From assembly GCA_039815505.1 (NCBI GenBank), contig JBCBZE010000036.1, positions 1 through 16,905 on the forward strand: a stretch of DNA of 16,905 nt, written 5' to 3'. Positions 1 through 6,924 of this stretch are shown here, in pieces (positions within the stretch are counted from its first letter, which is position 1; each line of letters opens with the position of its first letter). This DNA is from CANLWN01 sp039815505 (GTDB lineage Bacteria > Bacteroidota > Bacteroidia > Flavobacteriales > Flavobacteriaceae). The notes beneath the pieces were generated by a model. That model saw nothing but the letters and a program-made list of their open reading frames with translations, was not told where the DNA came from and ran no database searches. Both the position numbers and the translations under genes were made by a program.

Positions 1-201
1 CTCCGCAATGGACCAGGAAGTTGGGTCCGCTTTAAAGTGAAGTTGAGCCTTGCTCAGACCTTCTATTGTATGCATTAAATGGTCATGGGTACGGGTCATT
101 TCCTTAATAGCAAATTCCCTTTCCGAATCGGTTAGACCCGTTTTGATCAATCCAAAGCCCACAAGAACCAGGGCAATAACAGGAAAAATAATTTTTTTCA
201 T
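1..201 (-). CDS. DinB-like domain protein with N-terminal signal segment (3' part missing)
   Basis: This is the first 67 codons of a gene that leaves the window at position 1. The start is the ATG at 201-199. The protein opens with Lys-Lys and a hydrophobic stretch (about residues 5-20), which reads as a signal peptide or membrane anchor. It continues with a DinB/YfiT-type helical start: an acidic-basic helix holding T-R-T-H-D-H, then an I-E-G-L-S turn and a W-S-I-A-E segment, which is the usual place where this four-helix metal-binding fold begins its second helix. DinB-fold proteins include thiol transferases and many members of unknown reaction; the hydrophobic N-terminus suggests that this one acts outside the cytoplasm. 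It lies 133 bases downstream of the acetyltransferase gene on the same strand. The family call is fairly safe; the function is not known. Confidence 0.7.
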   Translation of the reverse strand, partial: MKKIIFPVIALVLVGFGLIKTGLTDSEREFAIKEMTRTHDHLMHTIEGLSKAQLHFKADPTSWSIAE

Positions 202-334
202 GATGATAAATTTTTAGTTGATACGATTTTAAATATGTTGTTTTAACTTAAGGACGAACAAGTTAACCCAATTCGGACAGTATTGGAAGATTTTTTTAGA
301 TAAGACAGGTTTTCTTCCAGTGTGCCATGCAAGA

Positions 335-976
335 TTATTCAAAGTAAATGGCGGGATTGCTGGCCAAAGCTTCTATTTTTTCAAAATAACGGCCAACATG
401 GCGTCCATCTGCAACCGCATGGTGTACTTGTACTGAAAGGGGCATATGCACCACACCGTCCTTTTCTAAAAATTTGCCCCAAACCATACGGGGAATGCTG
501 TCCGAAGGGCTGTAATGCATGGCGTGTTCAAAACCGGTAAAATGTATCCATGGAATGGGGGATAAAAAGAGGTAATCATCCCGGCCCGGCTCATCTTCCA
601 GGGAGGGTCTAGCGTACATGGCCTTGCTTATCTCTTGCGCATCCCGAACAAATTTCTTCGCATCTCTTTGATAGGGTACCGTACAGAAACTAAACACATC
701 GGCTACCTCGGTATGAACGGTAAAGGAAGGTTGTACCGTTTTATGCTCTATGACCTTTCCGCCCCTGATACGCCAACGAAATTCAGGGATTTCATTTGCC
801 GCCCGGGCAATTACATAGACCATACTTGCCGTAGTGGGCAAACGGTGTTCCTTTATATAGGTAAGGAGTTCGGTAATTTCCACATTGGCGGTAATATTGA
901 AATGCGGACGATCCATAGCATTGAAAAAGTCAAAATGTTTTTGTCTATGTTCCGAAGTAAAGACAATCTCTTTCAT
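335..976 (-). CDS. CatA-like O-acetyltransferase (chloramphenicol acetyltransferase family)
   Basis: A 213-residue protein, the same length as classical type A chloramphenicol acetyltransferases, which move an acetyl group from acetyl-CoA to a hydroxyl and work as cytoplasmic trimers. The active-site block H-H-A-V-A-D-G is present, with His186 as the catalytic base and Asp190 as the structural Asp. Arg11 in R-Q-K-H-F-D-F-F and Ser139 before P-I-P-W match the enzyme's Arg18 and Ser148. By my recalled alignment, which needs no gap from Ser139 to His186, the position of Thr174 is Val165, that of Leu160 is His151, and that of Cys31 is Pro24. These are acceptor-pocket positions, so the natural substrate may not be chloramphenicol. 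The gene faces away from katG and has a TAnnTTTG box about 30 bases before its ATG. Family is certain; drug resistance is not shown. Confidence 0.9.
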   Translation of the reverse strand: MKEIVFTSEHRQKHFDFFNAMDRPHFNITANVEITELLTYIKEHRLPTTASMVYVIARAANEIPEFRWRIRGGKVIEHKTVQPSFTVHTEVADVFSFCTVPYQRDAKKFVRDAQEISKAMYARPSLEDEPGRDDYLFLSPIPWIHFTGFEHAMHYSPSDSIPRMVWGKFLEKDGVVHMPLSVQVHHAVADGRHVGRYFEKIEALASNPAIYFE

Positions 977-1002
977 AAGTAAATGAGCTGTTTTTTAAAA
1001 TG

Positions 1003-1010
1003 CAAATTTA
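1003..1010 (-). promoter_or_regulatory. Candidate -7 box (TAAATTTG) for the CatA-like gene
   Basis: Read on the minus strand, TAAATTTG fits the Bacteroidota -7 consensus TAnnTTTG. It ends 26 bases before the ATG, giving a predicted leader of about 20 bases. No TTG sits at the usual 17-23 base distance upstream (the nearest are 9 and 30 bases away), so this is only a half-supported promoter. Confidence 0.35.
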
Positions 1011-1146
1011 AAGATATTACAACTTTTTACGGGGAGCCGTCAACTTGCAAAACGGTATAGACAAATCTTATCATTTAATAATATTTTAATATCAATACTC
1101 TATAATGAAGCTTGTGATTTTAGTACTTTTAAAGAAGCTAATCTAT

Positions 1147-1161
1147 CCGTTAAAACAACGG
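1147..1161 (+). repeat. Small inverted repeat in the katG leader
   Basis: CCGTT and AACGG form a perfect five-base inverted repeat around a five-base loop, ending 19 bases before the katG ATG. In RNA it would be a short hairpin in the leader. The surrounding 204-base divergent gap is AT-rich and contains no exact TAnnTTTG box facing katG. A regulatory role is possible but unsupported; a repeat this short can arise by chance. Confidence 0.25.
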
Positions 1162-1180
1162 CTTAAATACATATAATATC

Positions 1181-3406
1181 ATGAGCAACAATCAAGCAAA
1201 TTCCGGCGATGTGAGCCAGTGCCCGTATTTGGGTGGAACTACAAAGCAAGCCGCTGGGGGCGGCACAACAAATCAAGATTGGTGGCCCAATCAGTTAAGA
1301 TTAAACGTGCTTCGTCAAAATTCTGAACGAACCAATCCCATGGACGAAGATTTCAACTATGCCGAGGAGTTTAAGTCATTGGATTTAGCCGAAGTAAAGA
1401 AAGATATCGTTGAAGTATTGACGACTTCCCAAGACTGGTGGCCGGCTGATTATGGTCATTATGGACCCCTTATGATCCGTATGGCCTGGCATAGTGCAGG
1501 TACCTATCGTATCGGTGATGGTCGCGGTGGTTCCAGTTCCGGTTCACAACGTTTCGCACCCTTGAACAGCTGGCCGGATAATGGAAACTTGGACAAGGCA
1601 CGATTACTTCTGTGGCCTATAAAAAAGAAATATGGTAAGAAACTTTCTTGGGCGGACCTTATGATTCTTACAGGTAATTGCGCTTTGGAGTCCATGGGTT
1701 TCCAGACCTTTGGTTTCGCTGGAGGTCGTGAAGATATTTGGCAACCCGAAGAAGATATTTATTGGGGTTCCGAAACCGAATGGATGGGTAATGAAGCACG
1801 TTTTTCCGACGGCGAATATGAACTGGAAGCCAATATTGGAGCATCCCACATGGGACTTATTTATGTAAATCCCGAGGGCCCTAATGGGAGCCCTAATCCT
1901 TTGGGGACCGCAAAATTGGTTCGGGAGACTTTTGGTCGTATGGCGATGAACGATGAGGAAACCGTAGCACTTACCGCCGGAGGACATACTTTTGGTAAGG
2001 CCCATGGCGCTGCCGATCCGGATGAGTATGTTGGCCCTGAACCTGCTGGTGCGGGTATTTTGGAGCAAAGTATGGGATGGAAAAATTCATATAAGACCGG
2101 AGTGCTGGATGATACCATAACCAGTGGTCTTGAAGGTGCTTGGACCCCTAATCCAACAAAATGGGACCATGATTACTTTGATGTACTGCTAGGATATGAT
2201 TGGGAATTGACCAAAAGTCCTGCCGGTGCAAATCAATGGAAACCTACGGCAGCATCTGCCGCTAGAAAAGCACCGCGTGCAGGCGATGCCGCACAAATAC
2301 AAGACCTTATGATGACCGATGCCGATATGGCAATGAAAATGGACCCTAAATATCTGGAGATATCAAAGCGGTTTCAGGCCAACCCAAAAGAATTTGAGGA
2401 TGCCTTTGCCCGTGCTTGGTTTAAACTAACGCACAGGGACATGGGGCCTGTAAGCCGTTATTTGGGTTCTGAAGTCCCCAAAGAGGTATTGATTTGGCAA
2501 GATCCGGTACCGGCCGTTGATCATGAATTAGTGAGTGATGCCGATATTGCCGAACTTAAAAGAAGGCTTCTGGCATCTGGATTGTCCATCTCCCAATTAG
2601 TGACAACAGCTTGGGCGTCTGCATCTACCTACCGTGATTCTGACAAGCGTGGTGGGGCCAACGGGGCCCGTATTCGTTTGGAGCCACAAAAAAGTTGGGA
2701 GGTAAACAACCCTGCCGAGCTATCCAAGGTCCTAGATATTTTGGAAGGTATTCAAGAAGAGTTCAATAAGGCGCAATCCGGAAAGGTAAAAATTTCATTG
2801 GCAGATTTAATCGTTCTTGGCGGAAACGCAGGTATTGAAGAAGCCGCAAAGAATGCAGGTCATGAAGTAACGGTGCCTTTTACGGCCGGCCGAACGGATG
2901 CTTCGCAAGAGCAAACCGATATAGAGTCTTTTATGGCACTCCAACCTTCGGCGGATGGATTCAGGAATTATAAAAATCCGGATTATAAGGCAACTTCAGA
3001 AGCGATGTTGGTGGATCGTGCACAATTACTGACGCTTACAGCCCCGGAAATGACCGTTTTAATTGGCGGTATGCGAGTTCTAGATACCAATTTTGACAAG
3101 TCCAGACACGGAGTTTTTACTGACCGTAGGGAAGTGCTCACAAATGATTTCTTTGTAAATCTGCTGGATTTAGGTCTTAAGTGGGAAGATGCATCGGATG
3201 ATGAAACCGTTTTTGCGGGCCGCGATCGCATGTCGGGTACAGTTAAATGGACCGGTACCCGTGCTGACCTTATCTTAGGTTCAAATACTGAATTACGGGC
3301 CTATGCCGAAGTTTATGGGAGCGCCGATTCGGAGAAAAAGTTTGTTAAGGATTTTATAGCGGCTTGGTCAAAGGTAATGGACCTAGATCGTTTTGATGTA
3401 CTATAA
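1181..3406 (+). CDS. katG: Catalase-peroxidase KatG
   Basis: A 741-residue bifunctional haem enzyme that removes hydrogen peroxide by catalase and peroxidase reactions in the cytoplasm; no signal peptide is seen. The distal haem triad Arg100, Trp103 and His104 lies in the block R-M-A-W-H-S-A-G-T-Y-R. The proximal haem ligand is His269 in G-G-H-T-F-G-K. The Trp103-Tyr228-Met254 set forms the covalent adduct needed for catalase activity, and Arg419 in T-H-R-D-M-G-P matches the mobile arginine. Ser315 is also present in I-T-S-G. The second half (about residue 440 onward) is the degenerate C-terminal peroxidase-like domain without haem, so this is a full-length two-domain KatG. A strong hairpin terminator follows at once, and then an ankyrin-repeat gene. 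Peroxide control is likely, but I see no clear operator. Confidence 0.98.
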   Translation: MSNNQANSGDVSQCPYLGGTTKQAAGGGTTNQDWWPNQLRLNVLRQNSERTNPMDEDFNYAEEFKSLDLAEVKKDIVEVLTTSQDWWPADYGHYGPLMIRMAWHSAGTYRIGDGRGGSSSGSQRFAPLNSWPDNGNLDKARLLLWPIKKKYGKKLSWADLMILTGNCALESMGFQTFGFAGGREDIWQPEEDIYWGSETEWMGNEARFSDGEYELEANIGASHMGLIYVNPEGPNGSPNPLGTAKLVRETFGRMAMNDEETVALTAGGHTFGKAHGAADPDEYVGPEPAGAGILEQSMGWKNSYKTGVLDDTITSGLEGAWTPNPTKWDHDYFDVLLGYDWELTKSPAGANQWKPTAASAARKAPRAGDAAQIQDLMMTDADMAMKMDPKYLEISKRFQANPKEFEDAFARAWFKLTHRDMGPVSRYLGSEVPKEVLIWQDPVPAVDHELVSDADIAELKRRLLASGLSISQLVTTAWASASTYRDSDKRGGANGARIRLEPQKSWEVNNPAELSKVLDILEGIQEEFNKAQSGKVKISLADLIVLGGNAGIEEAAKNAGHEVTVPFTAGRTDASQEQTDIESFMALQPSADGFRNYKNPDYKATSEAMLVDRAQLLTLTAPEMTVLIGGMRVLDTNFDKSRHGVFTDRREVLTNDFFVNLLDLGLKWEDASDDETVFAGRDRMSGTVKWTGTRADLILGSNTELRAYAEVYGSADSEKKFVKDFIAAWSKVMDLDRFDVL

Positions 3407-3426
3407 AAGTCAATACCATGAAAAAG

Positions 3427-3458
3427 AAAAAGCCGTGTTGTAACGACACGGCTTTTTT
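3427..3458 (+). terminator. Rho-independent terminator or attenuator after katG
   Basis: The stem AGCCGTGT (3431-3438) pairs with ACACGGCT (3446-3453) around a seven-base loop. It is lengthened by four A-T pairs (3427-3430 with 3454-3457) and ends in a run of six T. It lies 20 bases after the katG stop and ends 14 bases before the ankyrin gene's ATG, so it either separates the two genes or sets how much katG transcript reads through. Confidence 0.9.
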
Positions 3459-3472
3459 AATAATTTTAGCTT

Positions 3473-3949
3473 ATGGACAAGGAGCATTTTTTCACGGAAA
3501 TACGAAACGGAAACGTTGATAAAATATCTCATATCATTTCGGAAAACCCAGATTTTATAGAAACCAAGGACCAAAGAGGGAGTACCCCTCTAATCTTGGC
3601 AACCTACTATAACCATGTAGCCATAACAAGTATTTTATTGGAGAAGGGTGCGGAAATAGACGCCAAGGATGCATCTGGGAATACCGCTTTAATGGGGGTC
3701 TGCTTTAAAGGGTTTATTGAAATTGCGAAAGTATTGATAGAAAAAGGGGCCGACGTCAACGTAAGAAATGCAATGGGAAGCACAAGTTTGATCTATGCAG
3801 CAACCTTTAATCGGTTGGAAATTGCAAAATTACTACTGGAAAAAGGGGCCGATGTCACATTAAAGGATGCTAGGGGCAATACGGCACTGGACCACGCCAA
3901 GATAAATGGTGCCCCCGATATAATAGATGTACTGGAAAAAAACCGATGA
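3473..3949 (+). CDS. Ankyrin-repeat protein next to katG
   Basis: A 158-residue protein made almost wholly of ankyrin repeats, which are helix-loop-helix units that bind other proteins. A capping helix pair (about 1-32) is followed by three complete units starting near residues 33, 66 and 99, each with a G-x-T-x-L opening and an L-L-E-K-G-A-D/E hairpin, and a shorter last unit from about 132. There is no signal peptide, so a cytoplasmic place is expected. Ankyrin genes beside catalase genes are known: Pseudomonas AnkB, a periplasmic protein, is needed for full KatB activity. By position this gene may support KatG, but that is inference. The start ATG is only 14 bases past the katG hairpin terminator, leaving no room for an ordinary promoter between the two. 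It converges on the SemiSWEET gene 26 bases away. Confidence 0.9.
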   Translation: MDKEHFFTEIRNGNVDKISHIISENPDFIETKDQRGSTPLILATYYNHVAITSILLEKGAEIDAKDASGNTALMGVCFKGFIEIAKVLIEKGADVNVRNAMGSTSLIYAATFNRLEIAKLLLEKGADVTLKDARGNTALDHAKINGAPDIIDVLEKNR

Positions 3950-3975
3950 ATTAGAACTGTTTTAACCAAAAATTG

Positions 3976-4245
3976 TTAATCTCGTTTTTTAATAACATCC
4001 TTAAGCATAAAGGCAAAAATGATTCCCGAAAGAACAAGTGTTACCAAATTGCCAATAATAATAGGTATTTGATTGTTCAATAACCCGTAAACGATCCATA
4101 ACGAAACACCCGTTACGAAAAGAAGGTACATCGGGAAAGAAAGATTTTTTGTGTCCTTGGTCTTAATGGTTTTTATTGCTTGTGGCAAAAAACTTATGGT
4201 GGTCAGCGAGGCTGCTATATTTCCGATTATCAATGCAATGTCCAT
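3976..4245 (-). CDS. SemiSWEET-type sugar transporter
   Basis: An 89-residue membrane protein with three predicted helices, the normal size for SemiSWEETs, which dimerise to carry mono- or disaccharides across the inner membrane down a gradient. The first helix ends in the family's Pro-Gln pair (Pro21-Gln22, S-F-L-P-Q), followed by a basic loop K-T-K-D-T-K-N. Trp50 in S-L-W-I-V-Y-G and Asn66 in I-I-G-N-L-V fit the sugar-contacting Trp and Asn of characterised SemiSWEETs. A short basic tail follows helix three. The gene stands alone, convergent with the ankyrin gene and divergent from the omega-amidase, and has its own good promoter candidate. The family is clear; the sugar cannot be told. Confidence 0.92.
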   Translation of the reverse strand: MDIALIIGNIAASLTTISFLPQAIKTIKTKDTKNLSFPMYLLFVTGVSLWIVYGLLNNQIPIIIGNLVTLVLSGIIFAFMLKDVIKKRD

Positions 4246-4279
4246 TGTATTTACTAATTAAGTAGGTTCTGTTATACTA

Positions 4280-4313
4280 CAAATTTATATTTTTACACTA
4301 AGTTGTATTGCAA
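4280..4313 (-). promoter_or_regulatory. Candidate promoter (TTG-N23-TAAATTTG) for the SemiSWEET gene
   Basis: On the minus strand a TTG (4313-4311) lies 23 bases before TAAATTTG (4287-4280). This fits the flavobacterial pattern TTG, 17-23 bases, TAnnTTTG. Transcription would begin near 4274, giving a leader of about 28 bases before the ATG at 4245. It is the best-formed promoter seen in the window. Confidence 0.5.
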
Positions 4314-4442
4314 CTGAATTTTCTGATTTATATGCTATATTGTCATTTATTGAATATATATTTCGTTTAAAAGATAATTAAGCACATATTAATGAAAACC
4401 CATAGTCGTATAATAAGGTCTTTCATTACACTGGAACCATAG

Positions 4443-5219
4443 ATGGATACTATTCTCAATATAGCATTGGTACAATCCCCCCTAATTTGGGAGGACCCTG
4501 AACGCAATAGACATTTTTTTTCCGAAAGAATCGATACTATCCAAAAGGAAGTGGATTTAATCGTATTACCGGAGATGTTCCATACGGGATTTACCATGGA
4601 CCCACAACATATTGAACATATCGAGGGGGCCAAGACCTTGGATTGGATGTTGGATATCTCCCAAACCAAAAAGGCGGCGTTGGTTGGTAGTATCCCCTTT
4701 TATGAGCATGGCCACCATACAAACCGACTGTTCTTTGTTAAGCCCAATGGGAATTACTCGTGGTACGATAAAAGGCATACGTTTACCTTGGCCGGAGAAG
4801 ATAAAGTCTACCAAGCGGGAAAAGAGAAATTGATAGTGAACTACAAGGGTTTCAAGATTTGCCCGTTGATATGTTATGATCTGCGTTTTCCCGTATGGGC
4901 AAGAAATAGTGGGGATTATGAGGTGTTGCTCTATGTGGCTAATTGGCCCCGACCCAGGATTACGGCCTGGGATACCTTGCTAAAAGCTCGCGCTATAGAA
5001 AACATGTCGTACTGCATTGGAGTAAACAGGGTTGGAACGGACGGGGTAGGACATGAATATCCCGGACATTCCAGTGTTTACGATGCACTAGGTGAACAAT
5101 TAGTGTTTTCCAAAGAGGAAACCATTCTTTATACTAGCTTGAGCCAAGAACATATACGATCCTCACGGAGCAAGCTGAAATTTTTGGAGGATAGGGACAA
5201 TTTTAATTTGATAGTATAA
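4443..5219 (+). CDS. Nitrilase-superfamily omega-amidase (YafV/Nit2-like)
   Basis: A 258-residue cytoplasmic hydrolase. The three catalytic residues of the C-N hydrolase fold are plain: Glu44 in L-P-E-M-F-H-T-G-F, Lys110 in W-Y-D-K-R-H, and Cys144 in L-I-C-Y-D-L-R-F-P. The blocks Y-V-A-N-W-P-x-P-R and A-R-A-I-E-N match E. coli YafV and the Nit2 omega-amidases, which hydrolyse 2-oxoglutaramate, a side product of glutamine transamination, to 2-oxoglutarate and ammonia. Length is normal. An in-frame TAG sits directly before the ATG, which fixes the start at or after 4443. The 3' end overlaps the convergent lipoprotein gene by 17 bases. No strong promoter is visible in the 197-base gap upstream. 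The subfamily call rests on motif resemblance; the substrate is inferred. Confidence 0.9.
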   Translation: MDTILNIALVQSPLIWEDPERNRHFFSERIDTIQKEVDLIVLPEMFHTGFTMDPQHIEHIEGAKTLDWMLDISQTKKAALVGSIPFYEHGHHTNRLFFVKPNGNYSWYDKRHTFTLAGEDKVYQAGKEKLIVNYKGFKICPLICYDLRFPVWARNSGDYEVLLYVANWPRPRITAWDTLLKARAIENMSYCIGVNRVGTDGVGHEYPGHSSVYDALGEQLVFSKEETILYTSLSQEHIRSSRSKLKFLEDRDNFNLIV

Positions 5220-6828
5220 AGGTCTGTTCCAATTCCCAGTTGGCCCTTACTTCTAAGACATCCGGGTAATAGCTGACGCGCTCCGGCTGTATTTTTTTAA
5301 GGTAATTTCCGGTATCCCACTTCCCATTTTCATTGCTGTCATTGATTACCCTAATGAGGTATTTGGACGGGGTAAGATTATTAAATTCCAAGGGCCCCGG
5401 GGTAGTGGCATAGATTTCCCGTTCTATCGTTTCTCCACGTTCATTTGTTAACTGAACAATTACGGGGTAAGTTACATTTCCGCTGAGGTTTAACCTTAAA
5501 TTGCCATAATCCGCATAACTTCCGGTAGAAAATTTGTACTGTAAGGTGTCGTTTTGATTTTCGAAAAAATCTGTTAGTACACCCGAGTACAGATTTAAAC
5601 CATAGTTTTCGTTGGGTTCAATATCAAAGTCTATTTCCAATCTATTCTTAATGCTATCCAAACGAGCTGAGAAATTAACGGGTATAGAGTCCTTATTGAT
5701 CAAGTCAATTTTTGAAGTATCAATCCTTATAATGGGGACATTGGCAGAGATTTGGAACGTTTCCTCAAAACCCAACGAGCTTCTTTGATTAGTTGTTAAA
5801 AGCAGCGAATCTACGGCAAGTTTACGTGTTTTTACGGTAAAGGTATCCATGGATTCTTCCTTTTCATTACTGATCTTAAACACAATGGAGTCCGCTTCAA
5901 ATGGGGTAAACCAATAATTCAATGTATCCTTTTCGGGCTCTTTGGCAATCACGGTCTTAACCGTATCGGGAATAGTGGTCAAGGGAACAATATCTATATG
6001 TTCACTACGTCCGCTATACCCAAAAATAATTCTGTTCTTCGCCGCAAAACTGGGCACTGCAATGTTGTAATCCGGTATTTCCTTAAACAAAGTCAATAGA
6101 TAGATAGAATCCGTGGGAAGGGATACCGTATCTTGCAAAAAGGCTATTTTATCCGTTAATTGATCAAAAACATTGTTCTTTGCCTGATCTTTTACCGCAA
6201 TGATGGCGTATTTACCCGCTTTGAGATTTTCCAGTTGAAAAATAGTAGTGCTATCCAAGGTATTGGTAATATAATTGGGAGGGTAATTGTAAATAGTAGA
6301 ATCGGTATACGTACTATCCATTTCATATAACATTACGCTAATGAAGGTATCGGCATTTCTGTTAAATGCATCTTTCACCACCCCGGAAACGCTTAGGGAG
6401 TCAATATAATCTCCTGTAGAAAACACATAAGTTAAAAAGCTATTGGGGTTCCCTTCGTTATTGTCAACGATACTCTGACCAAAATTCAAGGTGTACGTGG
6501 TATTTTCCATAAGGGTATCCTTTAGGGTAATTTCTATGGATTTACTGGCTGAACCTTGGGGTGTAATCTGGGGTAGATATTTTAATGGGGGAGAAACGAT
6601 CAACTGGTTCTGTATATCCTCTAACTTAACGTACTCATCAAAATATAGTTTTATGGTTTTTCCACTAAAATTGATGGTCTTGTTTACCGGATCGGCCTTT
6701 ACCAGTTGGGGAGGGGTTACATCTTTGGGTCCACCCGTAGGGTTGCCACGTCTTGCACACTGAAGGGAGGCAAGAACTATCAAGATTAAAAATAGAAACC
6801 CCAGAAAACGTTGAATCATAACAACCAT
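5203..6828 (-). CDS. Ig-like (Big_5) domain lipoprotein with duplicated two-domain unit
   Basis: A 541-residue predicted lipoprotein of a type common in Bacteroidota. A hydrophobic signal (about 5-20) ends at A-S-L-Q-C, with Cys24 the likely lipidated residue, followed by R-R-G-N-P-T-G-G-P-K-D. A bacterial Ig-like domain (about 38-140) ends in T-Y-V-F-S-T-G-D-Y and is followed by a Cna-B-like sandwich (about 145-235). After a linker the same order recurs: an Ig-like part ending Q-Y-K-F-S-T-G-S-Y (about 360-438), then a second sandwich with D-S-N-E-N-G-K-W-D-T-G (about 445-541). It should sit in the envelope as a structural or binding protein; no enzyme motif is seen. Met4 is an alternative start and gives a more typical signal peptide. 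It lies 96 bases downstream of comF on the same strand and overlaps the omega-amidase at its 3' end. Confidence 0.85.
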   Translation of the reverse strand: MVVMIQRFLGFLFLILIVLASLQCARRGNPTGGPKDVTPPQLVKADPVNKTINFSGKTIKLYFDEYVKLEDIQNQLIVSPPLKYLPQITPQGSASKSIEITLKDTLMENTTYTLNFGQSIVDNNEGNPNSFLTYVFSTGDYIDSLSVSGVVKDAFNRNADTFISVMLYEMDSTYTDSTIYNYPPNYITNTLDSTTIFQLENLKAGKYAIIAVKDQAKNNVFDQLTDKIAFLQDTVSLPTDSIYLLTLFKEIPDYNIAVPSFAAKNRIIFGYSGRSEHIDIVPLTTIPDTVKTVIAKEPEKDTLNYWFTPFEADSIVFKISNEKEESMDTFTVKTRKLAVDSLLLTTNQRSSLGFEETFQISANVPIIRIDTSKIDLINKDSIPVNFSARLDSIKNRLEIDFDIEPNENYGLNLYSGVLTDFFENQNDTLQYKFSTGSYADYGNLRLNLSGNVTYPVIVQLTNERGETIEREIYATTPGPLEFNNLTPSKYLIRVINDSNENGKWDTGNYLKKIQPERVSYYPDVLEVRANWELEQTFILSN

Positions 6829-6924
6829 AGATCTTTGGACAAAGAAACGGCTAATTTAATGAAACTTCATTTTGAAAAGTATAAAAACAACCCAAAAGTT
6901 CTAGTTGCAAATTAGTATTGGCAG

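Noticed and set aside
284..319. TGGAAGA / TCTTCCA inverted repeat as a terminator for the CatA-like gene
   Set aside because: The loop is 22 bases and no T-run follows the stem on the minus strand, so it does not look like a Rho-independent terminator.
635..982. 115-codon open frame antisense to the CatA-like gene
   Set aside because: The minus-strand frame has full catalytic motifs; this plus-strand frame has none and overlaps it almost completely.
1021..1180. OxyR, PerR or Fur operator before katG
   Set aside because: The AT-rich stretch has partial look-alikes only; no site matches a known operator well enough to report.
1604..2068. 154-codon open frame antisense to katG
   Set aside because: It lies wholly inside a certain gene on the opposite strand, resembles no protein family and has a composition expected of a shadow frame.
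3962..3979. TTAAC / GTTAA inverted repeat between the ankyrin and SemiSWEET genes
   Set aside because: Only five AT-rich pairs, partly inside a stop codon; too weak to call a terminator.
4357..4364. TATATTTC as a promoter box for the omega-amidase
   Set aside because: One mismatch to TAnnTTTG, and the nearest upstream TTG is 14 bases away, outside the usual spacing.
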